DNA of 64,000 nucleotides from the NCBI RefSeq assembly GCF_043951855.1, contig NZ_JBINJW010000002.1:167438-231437 (forward strand). Reading direction: 5' to 3'. Each line of letters begins with the position of its first letter. Within the stretch, counting starts at the first letter, position 1. A program made the translations under genes and the position numbers. The DNA is from Proteiniclasticum sp043951855 (GTDB lineage Bacteria > Bacillota > Clostridia > Clostridiales > Clostridiaceae). Below are positions 15,494 through 24,315 of this stretch, one piece after another. The notes under the pieces are model-generated. The model was given only the letters and a program-made list of their open reading frames with translations. It had not been told where the DNA came from and made no database searches.

Positions 15494-17046
15494 GGCTCAA
15501 TCATAAATTTTGTGGGATGGTGGGTTCCTGACATAAGCCTTCCGACTAATATCGAATAGCTTGAGGAAGAAGTATTCATCATCAGGATAGCCATATCCCT
15601 GACGCCGTAATGTTTTGATCTTGTTGTTGATCCCCTCGATCGGACCATTCGAAATTCGGTAGGTCGCAAATGCAATGATTCCCTCGAAGTGTCTGTCCAT
15701 AAGGCGACCGAACCACTGCAGGTGCTTATTCTCCGAAGCATAACAGATTTCCATGATCTCGATTATCAGGCTTGCCATCTCAGGCTCACGGGGAGCCTTG
15801 TAGGCTTCCGACAGCATCTCCTTGATGATATCCAGCGTAAACAGGAGCTTGTTTTCCCTGATGAGCTGGTCGTATTTCTCCTCGCTGCCTGGCTTGCGAA
15901 TGACCTCCGGTTTTTGAAAGAGTAAGCCGCTCTTTGAAAGCACCTTACCATCTGCTGCCTCCCGGTCTTTACGCTTCAGGGTCTCCCGGGAGGACATCAG
16001 AATGTAGCGGGTCTTCTTGAGGGACTCTGCGTCTTTGGATCTACCATCCTCTTCGAGACGTCTCTGTTCGTCTTTTCGGACTTCTGAGACCACCTTGTCA
16101 TTAAAGTTCTTGATGATGTGGAAGTGGTCGAAAACCGGCTGTATGTGTGGACACTTTTCCTCAAAGGCTTCCTGGAAATCCGAGTTCATGTCAGAGGCGA
16201 CAGCCTCTACACCGTTCATCCATTCAAGGCCTACGTGGTCTATGAAATCAAAGACGACCTGCTTGCGCTTGCCGTGGGCGATCCAGAGGATATGCCCGGT
16301 CTGTAGGTCGATGATGTGCGTGGCGTAGCGGTGACCATTATGGAGCTTGAACTCGTCAATGCTGAGGCACCTGGCCTGCCGCTCTGGTTTGATGAGCGTT
16401 GTACCATCGATGGTATATTTATCCTTCAGACGCTTCAGATCGATCGTCTTGACGGTGTTCTTGCCAAGGCCTGTGATCTCAGCAACTTGTTTGAGCGTAT
16501 AGCTTCCGGCGGCGAGAAGATCCCTTGTATACTGCAAAAGCTCTGCCGTGATCCGGTGGCCTTGAGCCTGAAACGGCACTTGCTGGATCTTTGTAGTCTT
16601 GCATGCCGGGCACAGGAACTGCTTCTTTTCGAATTCAAGGAAGCTGTAATTCTGTCCAAAGTTAAGATGCCAGAGATTACACGAGAACGTGTTGTGTATG
16701 TGCATCACCCCACCGCACTCCTGGCAGATGCGGTCCGAATCATTTACCTCGAGGACACCCCGGAGGCGAAACACTCCCCTACCAGAGGATGAATCATGCA
16801 GTATGCTATCGGTATTGGTGAAGCCAGACAGAAAAGATGGGAAACGCAGGTAACTTTGGGAACTGGTTATTGTACTGATCTGTTCTTTTTGTGTATAATT
16901 CATTTAGAGCCTCCGCTGTGATTGGATTTGTGTCTCTGGAACGATGTATTTCAATCATAGCGGAGGTTCTTAATTTATTCTATTGTTTTAACAGATATTA
17001 AAACGAAGGTTCAATGGGTCAATCCTACAGTTTTTGTGATTGACCC
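15494..17046. mobile_element. Complete ISL3-family insertion sequence
   Basis: Both ends can be defined. The right terminal repeat (reading inward, GGGTCAATCACAAAAACTGT) matches the left end GGCTCAATCATAAATTTTGT at most positions. The element is 1553 bp and contains one transposase gene. It is flanked by perfect 8-bp direct repeats TTAATTTG (15486-15493 and 17047-17054), the target-duplication size typical of ISL3 elements. The perfect duplication suggests a fairly recent insertion. Confidence 0.9.
15497..16903 (-). CDS. ISL3-family transposase
   Basis: A 468-residue transposase, the full usual length. An N-terminal zinc ribbon (CQECGGVMHIH ... CPACKTTK) is followed by a helix-turn-helix (YTLKQVAEITGLGKNTVK) and the DDE_Tnp_ISL3 core: SIDEFKLHNGHRYAT, ASDMNSDF and the C-terminal NGPIEGINNKIKTLRRQGYG. 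The stop codon lies only three bases inside the left inverted repeat. The frame is uninterrupted, so the element may be active. Confidence 0.95.
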   Translation of the reverse strand: MNYTQKEQISTITSSQSYLRFPSFLSGFTNTDSILHDSSSGRGVFRLRGVLEVNDSDRICQECGGVMHIHNTFSCNLWHLNFGQNYSFLEFEKKQFLCPACKTTKIQQVPFQAQGHRITAELLQYTRDLLAAGSYTLKQVAEITGLGKNTVKTIDLKRLKDKYTIDGTTLIKPERQARCLSIDEFKLHNGHRYATHIIDLQTGHILWIAHGKRKQVVFDFIDHVGLEWMNGVEAVASDMNSDFQEAFEEKCPHIQPVFDHFHIIKNFNDKVVSEVRKDEQRRLEEDGRSKDAESLKKTRYILMSSRETLKRKDREAADGKVLSKSGLLFQKPEVIRKPGSEEKYDQLIRENKLLFTLDIIKEMLSEAYKAPREPEMASLIIEIMEICYASENKHLQWFGRLMDRHFEGIIAFATYRISNGPIEGINNKIKTLRRQGYGYPDDEYFFLKLFDISRKAYVRNPPSHKIYD

Positions 17047-17054
17047 TTAATTTG
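17047..17054. repeat. ISL3 target-site duplication, right copy
   Basis: TTAATTTG, identical to 15486-15493. Confidence 0.85.
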
Positions 17055-17160
17055 ACTTATCATTTTTTAATTTTGCTTTTACTTTTTTATTTAGCTTTCA
17101 TTTCTAATTGATCTTCTCTTAAATTATCCATTGCCCATTATAAAATATGTTTTACTCTTT

Positions 17161-17559
17161 TCATTCGCTAGTATTATTCTTCTTTTCCATATCTCTTATA
17201 AACTGTTTCCAATCATCCTCACTTATCTTTCCTGCGTTAGATTGCCTTAAGGCGAGTCTCGCCATATCCCCTATTTCACCATACATCATGATATCTTCAA
17301 TATCCGATGGCACCTCACCGCGATCCCTGGCTGCAAGGTCATACATCATTGCTTTTTCTTCATCATCGAGATCAAATAGTTCTGCGAACAGTTCCATCTT
17401 GTCCTTATCAAAGGGCTTCCTTCTGTTATTTTCAACATCGCTTAGAAATGAAAGAGATATTCCGAGCATTTTAGAAACTTCTTTTAGTGTTAGTTCATCT
17501 GGATGTTCTTGTCTCTTCTTCTTAATGAAATCTCCAAACCTAATATATTTTTCTCTCAC
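17161..17559 (-). CDS. XRE-family helix-turn-helix regulator
   Basis: A 132-residue DNA-binding protein. I chose GTG 17559 because AGGAGGTG lies six bases upstream; the earlier in-frame GTG is inside that ribosome site. The helix-turn-helix spans about residues 7-65 (GDFIKKKRQ, LTLKEVSKMLGISLSFLSDVEN). An acidic middle and a C-terminal helix (SEDDWKQFIRDMEKK) follow. This layout is that of regulators paired with ImmA/IrrE peptidases, and a remnant of such a peptidase lies beyond the ISL3 element. It probably represses its own promoter. Confidence 0.85.
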   Translation of the reverse strand: MREKYIRFGDFIKKKRQEHPDELTLKEVSKMLGISLSFLSDVENNRRKPFDKDKMELFAELFDLDDEEKAMMYDLAARDRGEVPSDIEDIMMYGEIGDMARLALRQSNAGKISEDDWKQFIRDMEKKNNTSE

Positions 17560-17653
17560 GATTTGCACCTCCTTTCATTCTGAGGTGAACTGTTGAAAAT
17601 AATATTCTCTCGTTCATCTTTTATCATTTACTCATATTTCACCTTATAGCGTA

Positions 17654-17682
17654 ATTATACTACAAAAAAATGTTGTGGTCAA
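17654..17682 (-). promoter_or_regulatory. Strong sigma-70-type promoter for the XRE gene
   Basis: On the minus strand TTGACC, a 17-base spacer and TATAAT: near-consensus in both boxes and spacing. It starts nine bases past the stop of the neighbouring gene and reads toward the XRE regulator, leaving about 90 bases of leader. Confidence 0.8.
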
Positions 17683-17690
17683 TACCCATT

Positions 17691-18428
17691 TCACAAATTT
17701 GCGTAAAAATTATATTTCGAATACATCACTTCAGGAAGTTCATCCCAAAATTGAATAATTGCATCACAGTAAATCTCATACTCACTGTCATCAATATTAA
17801 GTACTCGTTCTCCAAGTGTTGTTTTGTACAAATCAAGCAAATCAGTTGATATAACTCCTGCATCAAAGTAGTCTGGCCTTAGTTCTTTCAACTTTGTAGC
17901 AGACCAACCTTCTCCATGTTTTATGACGTTGGCTAGCAATCTTAGTTCTTCAATCTTAGACCAGGAAATGAGTTTCTCTAAGTCTTGTCCAAATTCATTG
18001 AACTCTTCTTTTATATCATCGATTCCACGGGTGCAGAAGCCTGCAAAATCAACGTCATTACCTTTCTTATCGATAAATTTATGAGTCCTCGTCACTTCTT
18101 CAAAGACAAATTTTCTAACTTGCTGTTCCCAGAATTGATATAGGGTTGAGATCCACATTAATCTCATATTGTACTGCATGAGTGACATACTCTCATAATG
18201 TTCGAGTCCTGCTTCCCATGCCATCTCTGCATAGTCTGCAGGATCATCGCTCTCAGGATTAAAATACCTTCCAAGATCCTCATATTTCTCATCAGCAATA
18301 GCCTGTGACTCTTCCTCTAACGATGAGAATATCGGTATAACTCTTTCAACATATGTCTTAGCAAATGTCTCATATGGTTCTTTCAGCGTTTTTCGTATTC
18401 GATTATCTAAATACAACTGCGCTCTCAT
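17691..18428 (-). CDS. Uncharacterised protein with an HEPN-like C-terminal helix
   Basis: A 245-residue soluble protein. ATG 18428 has GGTGGTG before it. It is largely helical. Near residue 165 the segment EELRLLANVIKHGEG carries an Arg and an N-x-x-K-H-G, reminiscent of the HEPN R-x(4-6)-H nuclease motif, though the spacing (seven residues) is off. I do not recognise a named family. It lies among XRE, AbiU2-like and other defence-associated genes, so a toxin or abortive-infection role is plausible but unproven. Confidence 0.5.
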   Translation of the reverse strand: MRAQLYLDNRIRKTLKEPYETFAKTYVERVIPIFSSLEEESQAIADEKYEDLGRYFNPESDDPADYAEMAWEAGLEHYESMSLMQYNMRLMWISTLYQFWEQQVRKFVFEEVTRTHKFIDKKGNDVDFAGFCTRGIDDIKEEFNEFGQDLEKLISWSKIEELRLLANVIKHGEGWSATKLKELRPDYFDAGVISTDLLDLYKTTLGERVLNIDDSEYEIYCDAIIQFWDELPEVMYSKYNFYANL

Positions 18429-18478
18429 AGTTTCACCACCAATTAAAATGACTCATCTTTCCTCAAATAGCACTTCTT

Positions 18479-19594
18479 TTACTTATATTTATCAGACGCT
18501 TTGTAATAGAAATACAGATTGTTTCTTTTTATTTGTTTGTTCTTTTCAGATGTTTTATATCCGGCCTTGGTTAATTCAGATAGCCCAAAAGCTCCTGCAG
18601 CTAAGAGTTCGGGGTTGATAGTTGTATCTGTCCCATTTGTTGATATATATGTTGCAGAAGAAATGATAACTGATCCAATAAAGCTCTTCAATTTATCATC
18701 TGATAGCAAAGAACCAAAGAGATTTTTATATATCCTGTTATCATCCACCTGTTCCTTCAATTCAAGTATTGCAGGTTCTACATGTTTGATAAAAACTTGT
18801 TCGCAATTCAAATCAAATTCGCTATCCCAAGGTAGAACGGTAATTTCTTCTGAATAAGTCAAAATAGCGGCTCTAAATCTGACTAAATATCTATCTAATT
18901 CTCGCCTAAGATCAATTATTTCATCCATTGATGCTGAATCAAAAGCTGGTAGCTCTATCATTAACTTGCGAGCTAATCCTGATGTGATAATATTTTTTCT
19001 TTCGATTTTTGAAATGTCATCTTGTATTACATTTCTATAGTTGGTAATTAAATCACCCAACCTATGGTCTAACAGTGGATATGCCTGCTTCATACTGTTA
19101 CTTACACTAAAGATATACTCATTAATAAAATTATCATCCACCAAGCTAGAGTTATTAAACTTTTGAACAATTAGTCTGTTTTCTCTCTTTAGTCTATTAA
19201 TATCATTAATTTCATCAGCACCTAAAATTTCATTTAGTTTTTCCATTATTTCGTCATAAGTTTGTTTTAGCTGTCTTCTTGTTTCTAATTTATATTTTAT
19301 AGGAGCATTTCTATATGATTTTGAAGCGACGATATTCTTGAAATCATAAATTGGTGTGCTTTGCTCGGCAAAGCTTGAATCCGCCATTTCACAAAAAGGA
19401 AGTAACTTAATGATGCTATTCACGATTGCTAACTCGTTGTTTTTAGCATTAACGTTTACCGTTATTGCATCATATAATTGATACATCGGGCTTATTAATG
19501 TTATCTTATCTCCATACAAAGCCGCAACCTTTAGCAAGTCAACTTCACTAAGTTTGTTTTCGATATCTGGATATCCTCCAACTACAAAATCCAC
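18479..19594 (-). CDS. Uncharacterised 371-residue protein of the defence-like island
   Basis: The GTG at 19594 is preceded by GAGGAGGTG with a five-base spacer, an excellent start signal. I recognise no family. The middle part (about 110-300) is charged and helical with coiled-coil tendency (RRQLKQTYDEIMEKLNEIL; EIIDLRRELDRYLVRFRAAI). Near the end are two moderately hydrophobic segments (SFIGSVIISSATYIS and PELLAAGAFGLSELTKAG), possibly membrane-associating, before a basic tail. The 50-base gap to the HEPN-like gene and the shared strand suggest cotranscription. Confidence 0.5.
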   Translation of the reverse strand: MDFVVGGYPDIENKLSEVDLLKVAALYGDKITLISPMYQLYDAITVNVNAKNNELAIVNSIIKLLPFCEMADSSFAEQSTPIYDFKNIVASKSYRNAPIKYKLETRRQLKQTYDEIMEKLNEILGADEINDINRLKRENRLIVQKFNNSSLVDDNFINEYIFSVSNSMKQAYPLLDHRLGDLITNYRNVIQDDISKIERKNIITSGLARKLMIELPAFDSASMDEIIDLRRELDRYLVRFRAAILTYSEEITVLPWDSEFDLNCEQVFIKHVEPAILELKEQVDDNRIYKNLFGSLLSDDKLKSFIGSVIISSATYISTNGTDTTINPELLAAGAFGLSELTKAGYKTSEKNKQIKRNNLYFYYKASDKYK

Positions 19595-19732
19595 AAATAC
19601 ACCTCCTCAATGCTATAACTCTGACTGATGCTTATCTTATTCATCTTCTCCTCGATGCTCCACATTCATAACATCAACCCAATCTTCCTCAACGTATACC
19701 ATCCCGACAATCTATGATATTTCTTATTTCTT

Positions 19733-20344
19733 TTATCTTTTCCTATTCTTTTCTAATACTCTAAGCATATATTCTACATCTAATTTATTGGTAGCCTTAA
19801 TGGAGTGGGCAGTATTACTGCTGTATCTCGAATAGTTGTTAATAAGATTTTCTCCAAAAGCAATCAATGCACGGATATCTCTTATTACAATGTTTTTCCC
19901 AGCCCAAACATCAAACCCATCTTCCAATTTACAATAATCATTATGAGCTAGACTTGTATCTCTGACTTCTTTCAAACTGTTTATCTTCTCACTAAAGTCT
20001 TCAAATTTTTTGTTGTCTTCTCTAATTTGGTCGATAATAACGGGTTGATCATTTTCATTAAATATCAACTTTCTATTTTGCTCAACATGGTTTAAAAACT
20101 TTTTCAGTGTAACAGTTTTTTTATCACTATCGTATAATCGGCTTAACCTAATTGTCGCACTTTCTAAAAGGGCATTCTCAGTTAATCCGAAGAACGCTGG
20201 CGAAATATTTAATATGTCAAGTCTACTTACATGCTGATTTTTGAGGTAAATGTACAGTTCAAACATTGAATCAATGTACATTAACTCATTGAGAAGGAAC
20301 TCTTTATACGAATTATACTTTCTTCTAGTCTTTTCTAGATCCAT
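19733..20344 (-). CDS. AbiU2-like HEPN-domain protein
   Basis: The HEPN fold of the AbiU2 type is suggested by a helical bundle ending in LKEVRDTSLAHNDY, an R-x5-H catalytic motif typical of HEPN ribonucleases. I prefer ATG 20344 (MDLEKTRRKY, with GGGG upstream), giving 203 residues; an ATG at 20386 would add 14 residues but has almost no spacing to a ribosome site. HEPN proteins of this type act as RNA-cutting toxins in phage defence; that function is inferred here from the motif. A T-tailed hairpin sits directly upstream. Confidence 0.6.
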   Translation of the reverse strand: MDLEKTRRKYNSYKEFLLNELMYIDSMFELYIYLKNQHVSRLDILNISPAFFGLTENALLESATIRLSRLYDSDKKTVTLKKFLNHVEQNRKLIFNENDQPVIIDQIREDNKKFEDFSEKINSLKEVRDTSLAHNDYCKLEDGFDVWAGKNIVIRDIRALIAFGENLINNYSRYSSNTAHSIKATNKLDVEYMLRVLEKNRKR

Positions 20345-20392
20345 ATCGCATACCCCATCCATCAACAAAATATTCTGTAAACTCATCTTCTT

Positions 20393-20432
20393 AAAAAAAA
20401 ACGGACATCTCTGCTTCTAAAAAATGCCCGTT
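20393..20432 (-). terminator. Rho-independent terminator just upstream of the AbiU2-like gene
   Basis: On the minus strand AACGGGCAT and ATGTCCGTT pair with one wobble, followed by eight T. It would stop minus-strand transcription from the galU side, so the AbiU2-like gene needs its own promoter or regulated readthrough. Confidence 0.75.
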
Positions 20433-20873
20433 CTCGTTCACTGCTAATCATGGTGTAAAACTGCTCAACCAGAATCACTACCGATCTGGGATGTTTGCCA
20501 TCACAGCTTATCTGGGCTGTTTACCATCACAGCACATCCAGGTGTTACCATCACTGCTCATCTGGGTTTCAAAGTGATCATGGCTATCTTGATGTCATCG
20601 TCACTACCGATCTTGATACCAGCCTATTTGCCTATCTGTTTATTCTGTATAGCTGCTCATCTCTCCATCACCCTAATCAACTTGTCCACTTGTCCGTGCC
20701 CGGCACCTCTCAAATCTAAGCTTTAGTTGATGTAACCCTTATTACTTCTAACGCTTCATATAAGATTCCCAAAATTTACTTATGTGGATGAAAAGTTTCT
20801 TGGGGAGTTTTGGGGATAGGTGGGGATAGTTAGAGAGTTGTCTCATTTCATTTCTATCATATCAGATTGCTTC
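20433..20873. other. Non-coding tract with degenerate repeats and a palindrome
   Basis: About three to four imperfect 26-base units of the form ATCTGGGxTGTTTxCCATCACxGCT lie between about 20485 and 20575. They could be end repeats of an IS21-like element whose genes are lost, but that is a guess. GTGCCCGGCAC, a perfect palindrome around its centre, lies at about 20696-20706. No credible gene is seen. Confidence 0.45.
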
Positions 20874-21785
20874 TTAATCTTCTCTCCCTGCAGCAACCTC
20901 AGCCAAAGATCCAACTTCCTTCTCAACAACCTTCACTAAATATGATAAGAATTCATCTCTCAGATCAGCTCGTCTAAGTGCTGTCTCCACAGTGGCTTCA
21001 AGGAATCCTTGCTTGTTTCCTACATCATATCTTTTGCCAATGAAGTCATAAGCGTACATATCTTCCTTAAGAGCTAACTCTTTAAGTGCATCCGTCAGCT
21101 GAATCTCTCCACCTTTACCAGGCTTTGTTTCAGATAAAATATCAAAGATACCTGGATTGATGATATAACGACCCAATATAGCAACATTGGATGGTGCTTC
21201 ATCTACAGCAGGCTTTTCAACTAACCCCTTCACGGTGTAGACTCTATCACTTACTCTTTCACCATCAACGATTCCGTACTTACATACGTCTTCATCTTTA
21301 ACAGTTTGAACGCCTAATACGGATGTCTTATACTCATCATAAACATCTATCATCTGCTTAAGACATGGCGTGTCCTCAGTATAAACTACATCATCACCAA
21401 GCATAACGGCAAATGGCTCGTTGCCTACAAAGGTCTTTGCACAGTAGATGGCATGCCCTAATCCCTTGGCTTCTTTCTGTCTTATGTAGTGGATATCGAC
21501 AAGATCGGTGATGTCTCTAACCACTTTCAATAATTCTTCATTGGCTTTTTTCTCAAGTTCCAATTCCAATTCAACATTTCTATCGAAGTGGTCTTCGATT
21601 GCTCTTTTGCTTTTTCCGGTTATAATAAGAATCTCTTCGATTCCACTATCAATAGCTTCCTGTATAATATATTGAATTGTAGGTGTATCTACAATTGGTA
21701 ACATTTCCTTTGGCATAGCCTTTGTAGCTGGTAAGAATCTCGTTCCAAGGCCAGCTGCTGGTATGACTGCTTTGCGTACTTTCAT
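20874..21785 (-). CDS. galU: UTP--glucose-1-phosphate uridylyltransferase
   Basis: It makes UDP-glucose from UTP and glucose-1-phosphate. Its 303 residues are the normal length. The nucleotide-binding signature GLGTRFLPATKAMPKEMLP is near the N-terminus, followed by VMLGDDVVY (metal-binding Asp), GLVEKP and a C-terminal GKRYDVGNKQGFLEA. ATG 21785 follows AAAGGAGG at slightly long spacing. It is the last gene of the polysaccharide locus. UDP-glucose feeds the UDP-sugar dehydrogenase and glycosyltransferases upstream. Confidence 0.97.
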   Translation of the reverse strand: MKVRKAVIPAAGLGTRFLPATKAMPKEMLPIVDTPTIQYIIQEAIDSGIEEILIITGKSKRAIEDHFDRNVELELELEKKANEELLKVVRDITDLVDIHYIRQKEAKGLGHAIYCAKTFVGNEPFAVMLGDDVVYTEDTPCLKQMIDVYDEYKTSVLGVQTVKDEDVCKYGIVDGERVSDRVYTVKGLVEKPAVDEAPSNVAILGRYIINPGIFDILSETKPGKGGEIQLTDALKELALKEDMYAYDFIGKRYDVGNKQGFLEATVETALRRADLRDEFLSYLVKVVEKEVGSLAEVAAGRED

Positions 21786-21873
21786 GTGATGTTAAGACCT
21801 CCTTTATTCAAACTCTATGTTGACTTAACAATATAACTAAAATGTCAATATCAGATAATGTTTATTTGTCATA

Positions 21874-23166
21874 TTAATTAGTATGATTTAAATCACTTAC
21901 AAATCGTTTCATTATTATCTGTGCAAATAGATAAGTCAAATAATAGAAAATCATAGTTAATATTGAATAAATTAAAACAGCAAACTGTGGTTGCACATCA
22001 AATTCCCTAGCAACTAAGAATCCAATTGCAATAGCAATAAATCTAACTAAATCAATAACCAATTTTAATCGTTGTCTTTCAAACACACCATAAATTCTAC
22101 TAATTGGGTGAAAAACCAAGTTAGCAAACACACCAATGGAAAGCATCTGGGAATACATACCTGCATCATACCAATTATGACCAAAAACAAATGAAAATAA
22201 TTGAGGACCAAAAATACCTAATACTGAAAAAGGGATAATCCCGATAACAAGCAACTTTTTAAGAAGTTTGTTTGAAAGATTAATTAATCTTTGAGGATTC
22301 TCTAGGCCAATAGATGCTGCCTCAGCATAAAAAACTTCCCCTACTGATGCTCCTATCAGTGCAACTGGTAACTTAACTATCGAATTAGCTAATCCATAGT
22401 ACCCTACAATTTCGCTACCGTAGATTGAAGTAAGGAAGAAAACAGGTATTTGTGTTGTAAAACTTAAAACCACTGCATTTGGTAATGAATACCAAAAAAA
22501 ATTAATATATCTTTTAGCGCACCAAATAATCTCTGAAATTCGAATCAGACCTACTAAGCTTTTCTTCCTGAATACATTAAATGATAATACGGTCACACCA
22601 GCACTTTGATTTGTAATATTTCCAAGTAATAAACCTAAAGAACCAAAGTTCAATAACCCTAAAATAATTTTCACTAGATTATTAGAAACACTCTGACTTA
22701 CTTTTGATTTGAATATACTTTTATAATCCCGCTCACGTAAAGTCCACTTCATTAAAATATTATATAACCCTACAGCGAATACCCCAATTGGAATAAGATA
22801 TGCGTAATTTGCTAAATCTTTAGCATCTAACAAAATAAGTAAGTTTTCACCTTGAAAAAATAACAGCACGCTGATTACTGAAACTACTAAAACTAAAATA
22901 GCAATACATAATGCAAATACATTTATAGCTTTCTCCTCTGTTTCTGCTATAGGTATTGCAGACTCATAGTAAAATGAACCAAATACAATAAGAACAGCCA
23001 TAACTGATGAATACAAAGTAAGAATTCCAAACTCCTCAGGAGAATACAATCTAGTAATAATCGGAGATAAAACGATATTAATTACTTGAATAAAAGCAGT
23101 ACCCCCTGAAATCATTAGGAATCCTTTGATTAAATGACTTTGTGTTATCCTATTTTTAAGTGACAT
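21874..23166 (-). CDS. Wzx-type polysaccharide flippase
   Basis: A polytopic membrane protein of 430 residues with about 12 predicted helices, of the MATE/polysaccharide-transport superfamily. The N-terminal SGGTAFIQVINIVLSPIITRLYSPEEFG is characteristic of Wzx/RfbX-like flippases that move undecaprenyl-linked repeat units across the membrane. Its start overlaps the end of the preceding gene by 11 bases, so translation is coupled. The window has one flippase and one polymerase candidate, which fits a Wzx/Wzy-dependent pathway. Confidence 0.88.
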   Translation of the reverse strand: MSLKNRITQSHLIKGFLMISGGTAFIQVINIVLSPIITRLYSPEEFGILTLYSSVMAVLIVFGSFYYESAIPIAETEEKAINVFALCIAILVLVVSVISVLLFFQGENLLILLDAKDLANYAYLIPIGVFAVGLYNILMKWTLRERDYKSIFKSKVSQSVSNNLVKIILGLLNFGSLGLLLGNITNQSAGVTVLSFNVFRKKSLVGLIRISEIIWCAKRYINFFWYSLPNAVVLSFTTQIPVFFLTSIYGSEIVGYYGLANSIVKLPVALIGASVGEVFYAEAASIGLENPQRLINLSNKLLKKLLVIGIIPFSVLGIFGPQLFSFVFGHNWYDAGMYSQMLSIGVFANLVFHPISRIYGVFERQRLKLVIDLVRFIAIAIGFLVAREFDVQPQFAVLIYSILTMIFYYLTYLFAQIIMKRFVSDLNHTN

Positions 23167-24307
23167 TTTTATTCACCCAATTTGTATGCCATTCATACGG
23201 TTTTATTATACAATCACTAATGTATGTTGCTTCATACAAGCGCGATGACAAAATATTAGAATCTGTGGTATTTAAGTTCATTAAATCATCATCAAAATTG
23301 TAATACCCATAAATTTGTAAACTTATCCATTTTTCAATTTCATAATGATGATTATCTATTTCTAAGTACTCAGAGAATGCTTCTGAGGCATACGACATTT
23401 CTATTCCTACAGGATTATAACTCCATCTGAATCCATCATCAGCTTCCAAGTATCCATATGGGTATTTGCTAAGAACATAATTAAAAGATTTCTTAATCAT
23501 CTTCATCATTCTAGGGTCTTGCCAAAAATCATATTGAGGGAAGTAATTATACGCTAGCGCTAGACCAAATAATATGAATGTTTGATATCCTTTAGATCTT
23601 AATCTTACTTCGGTATTAAAATTCTCATTGCTTCGCTTAAGTAATATTTTCTTTACAAAGGATTTAACTGGAGACTCAAGAATCACACGGTGTCTTATTA
23701 AATTGTTATCATCTACCCACTGTATATAATTAGGTAAATTAGAGTAAAAACTCTTACTATTCTCGATTAAATTGTCGTTTTCAAGATAATTTGCCAATAA
23801 TAAATTCATCGCAGAAAACCAGATTTGTTGGTTTATTGTAAAATGACAACCATGGTTTGCTCCATCAATATCAATAGTTTCCCATAAGTTCATCTTTTTG
23901 TTATAAGGAATATTTTCAATTACTTCTTTTGCGGTGTTTATATAGGTACTATTATTTTCTTCTATCCCAATAATAATCAAGGGTTCTAAAGCCCACGCTT
24001 GACCAATCAAACCGTTGCATTTATCCTTATCGTCGTTACTACGACAATAAAACGTATTCCCATAGGGTCTATTTTCTTTTTGTATTAGATAGTTACAACT
24101 CTTTCTAGCTGCAAGTAAGTACTCTTGCTCATCAGTAATTTTGTATGCTTTATAGAGTAACATTGCCCAATGAGCTGTGGTCCGTACATGTGTATCCGAA
24201 TCTTTCCAGGGTCCGTTTGTCCCTTTGGGAAAGCTACCATTTTCTAGTTGTAGCTCAAGCCCAACTTTTGCACTTTTTACAATTAGTTCGTATAACTTCA
24301 ATTCCAT
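23156..24307 (-). CDS. Helical-barrel (six-hairpin-like) protein of the polysaccharide locus
   Basis: A 383-residue cytosolic protein with regularly spaced helical hairpins (AHWAMLLYKAYKITDEQEYLLAA; GLIGQAWALEPLIIIG; ANHGCHFTINQQIWFSAMNLLLANY). The pattern resembles the (alpha/alpha)6 barrel of glycosidases, epimerases and lyases. I cannot see a diagnostic catalytic motif, though Asp/Glu/His-rich loops (DSDTHVRTTAHW; DGANHGCH) could line an active site. It lies between the FrhB-like Fe-S protein and the flippase, eight bases from the former. It may trim or modify the repeat unit. Confidence 0.55.
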   Translation of the reverse strand: MELKLYELIVKSAKVGLELQLENGSFPKGTNGPWKDSDTHVRTTAHWAMLLYKAYKITDEQEYLLAARKSCNYLIQKENRPYGNTFYCRSNDDKDKCNGLIGQAWALEPLIIIGIEENNSTYINTAKEVIENIPYNKKMNLWETIDIDGANHGCHFTINQQIWFSAMNLLLANYLENDNLIENSKSFYSNLPNYIQWVDDNNLIRHRVILESPVKSFVKKILLKRSNENFNTEVRLRSKGYQTFILFGLALAYNYFPQYDFWQDPRMMKMIKKSFNYVLSKYPYGYLEADDGFRWSYNPVGIEMSYASEAFSEYLEIDNHHYEIEKWISLQIYGYYNFDDDLMNLNTTDSNILSSRLYEATYISDCIIKPYEWHTNWVNKNVT

Positions 24308-24315
24308 TTAATCAC

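Noticed and set aside
19637..19702. A 22-codon acidic peptide frame upstream of the 371-residue protein
   Set aside because: Too short, with no ribosome site; probably leader sequence.
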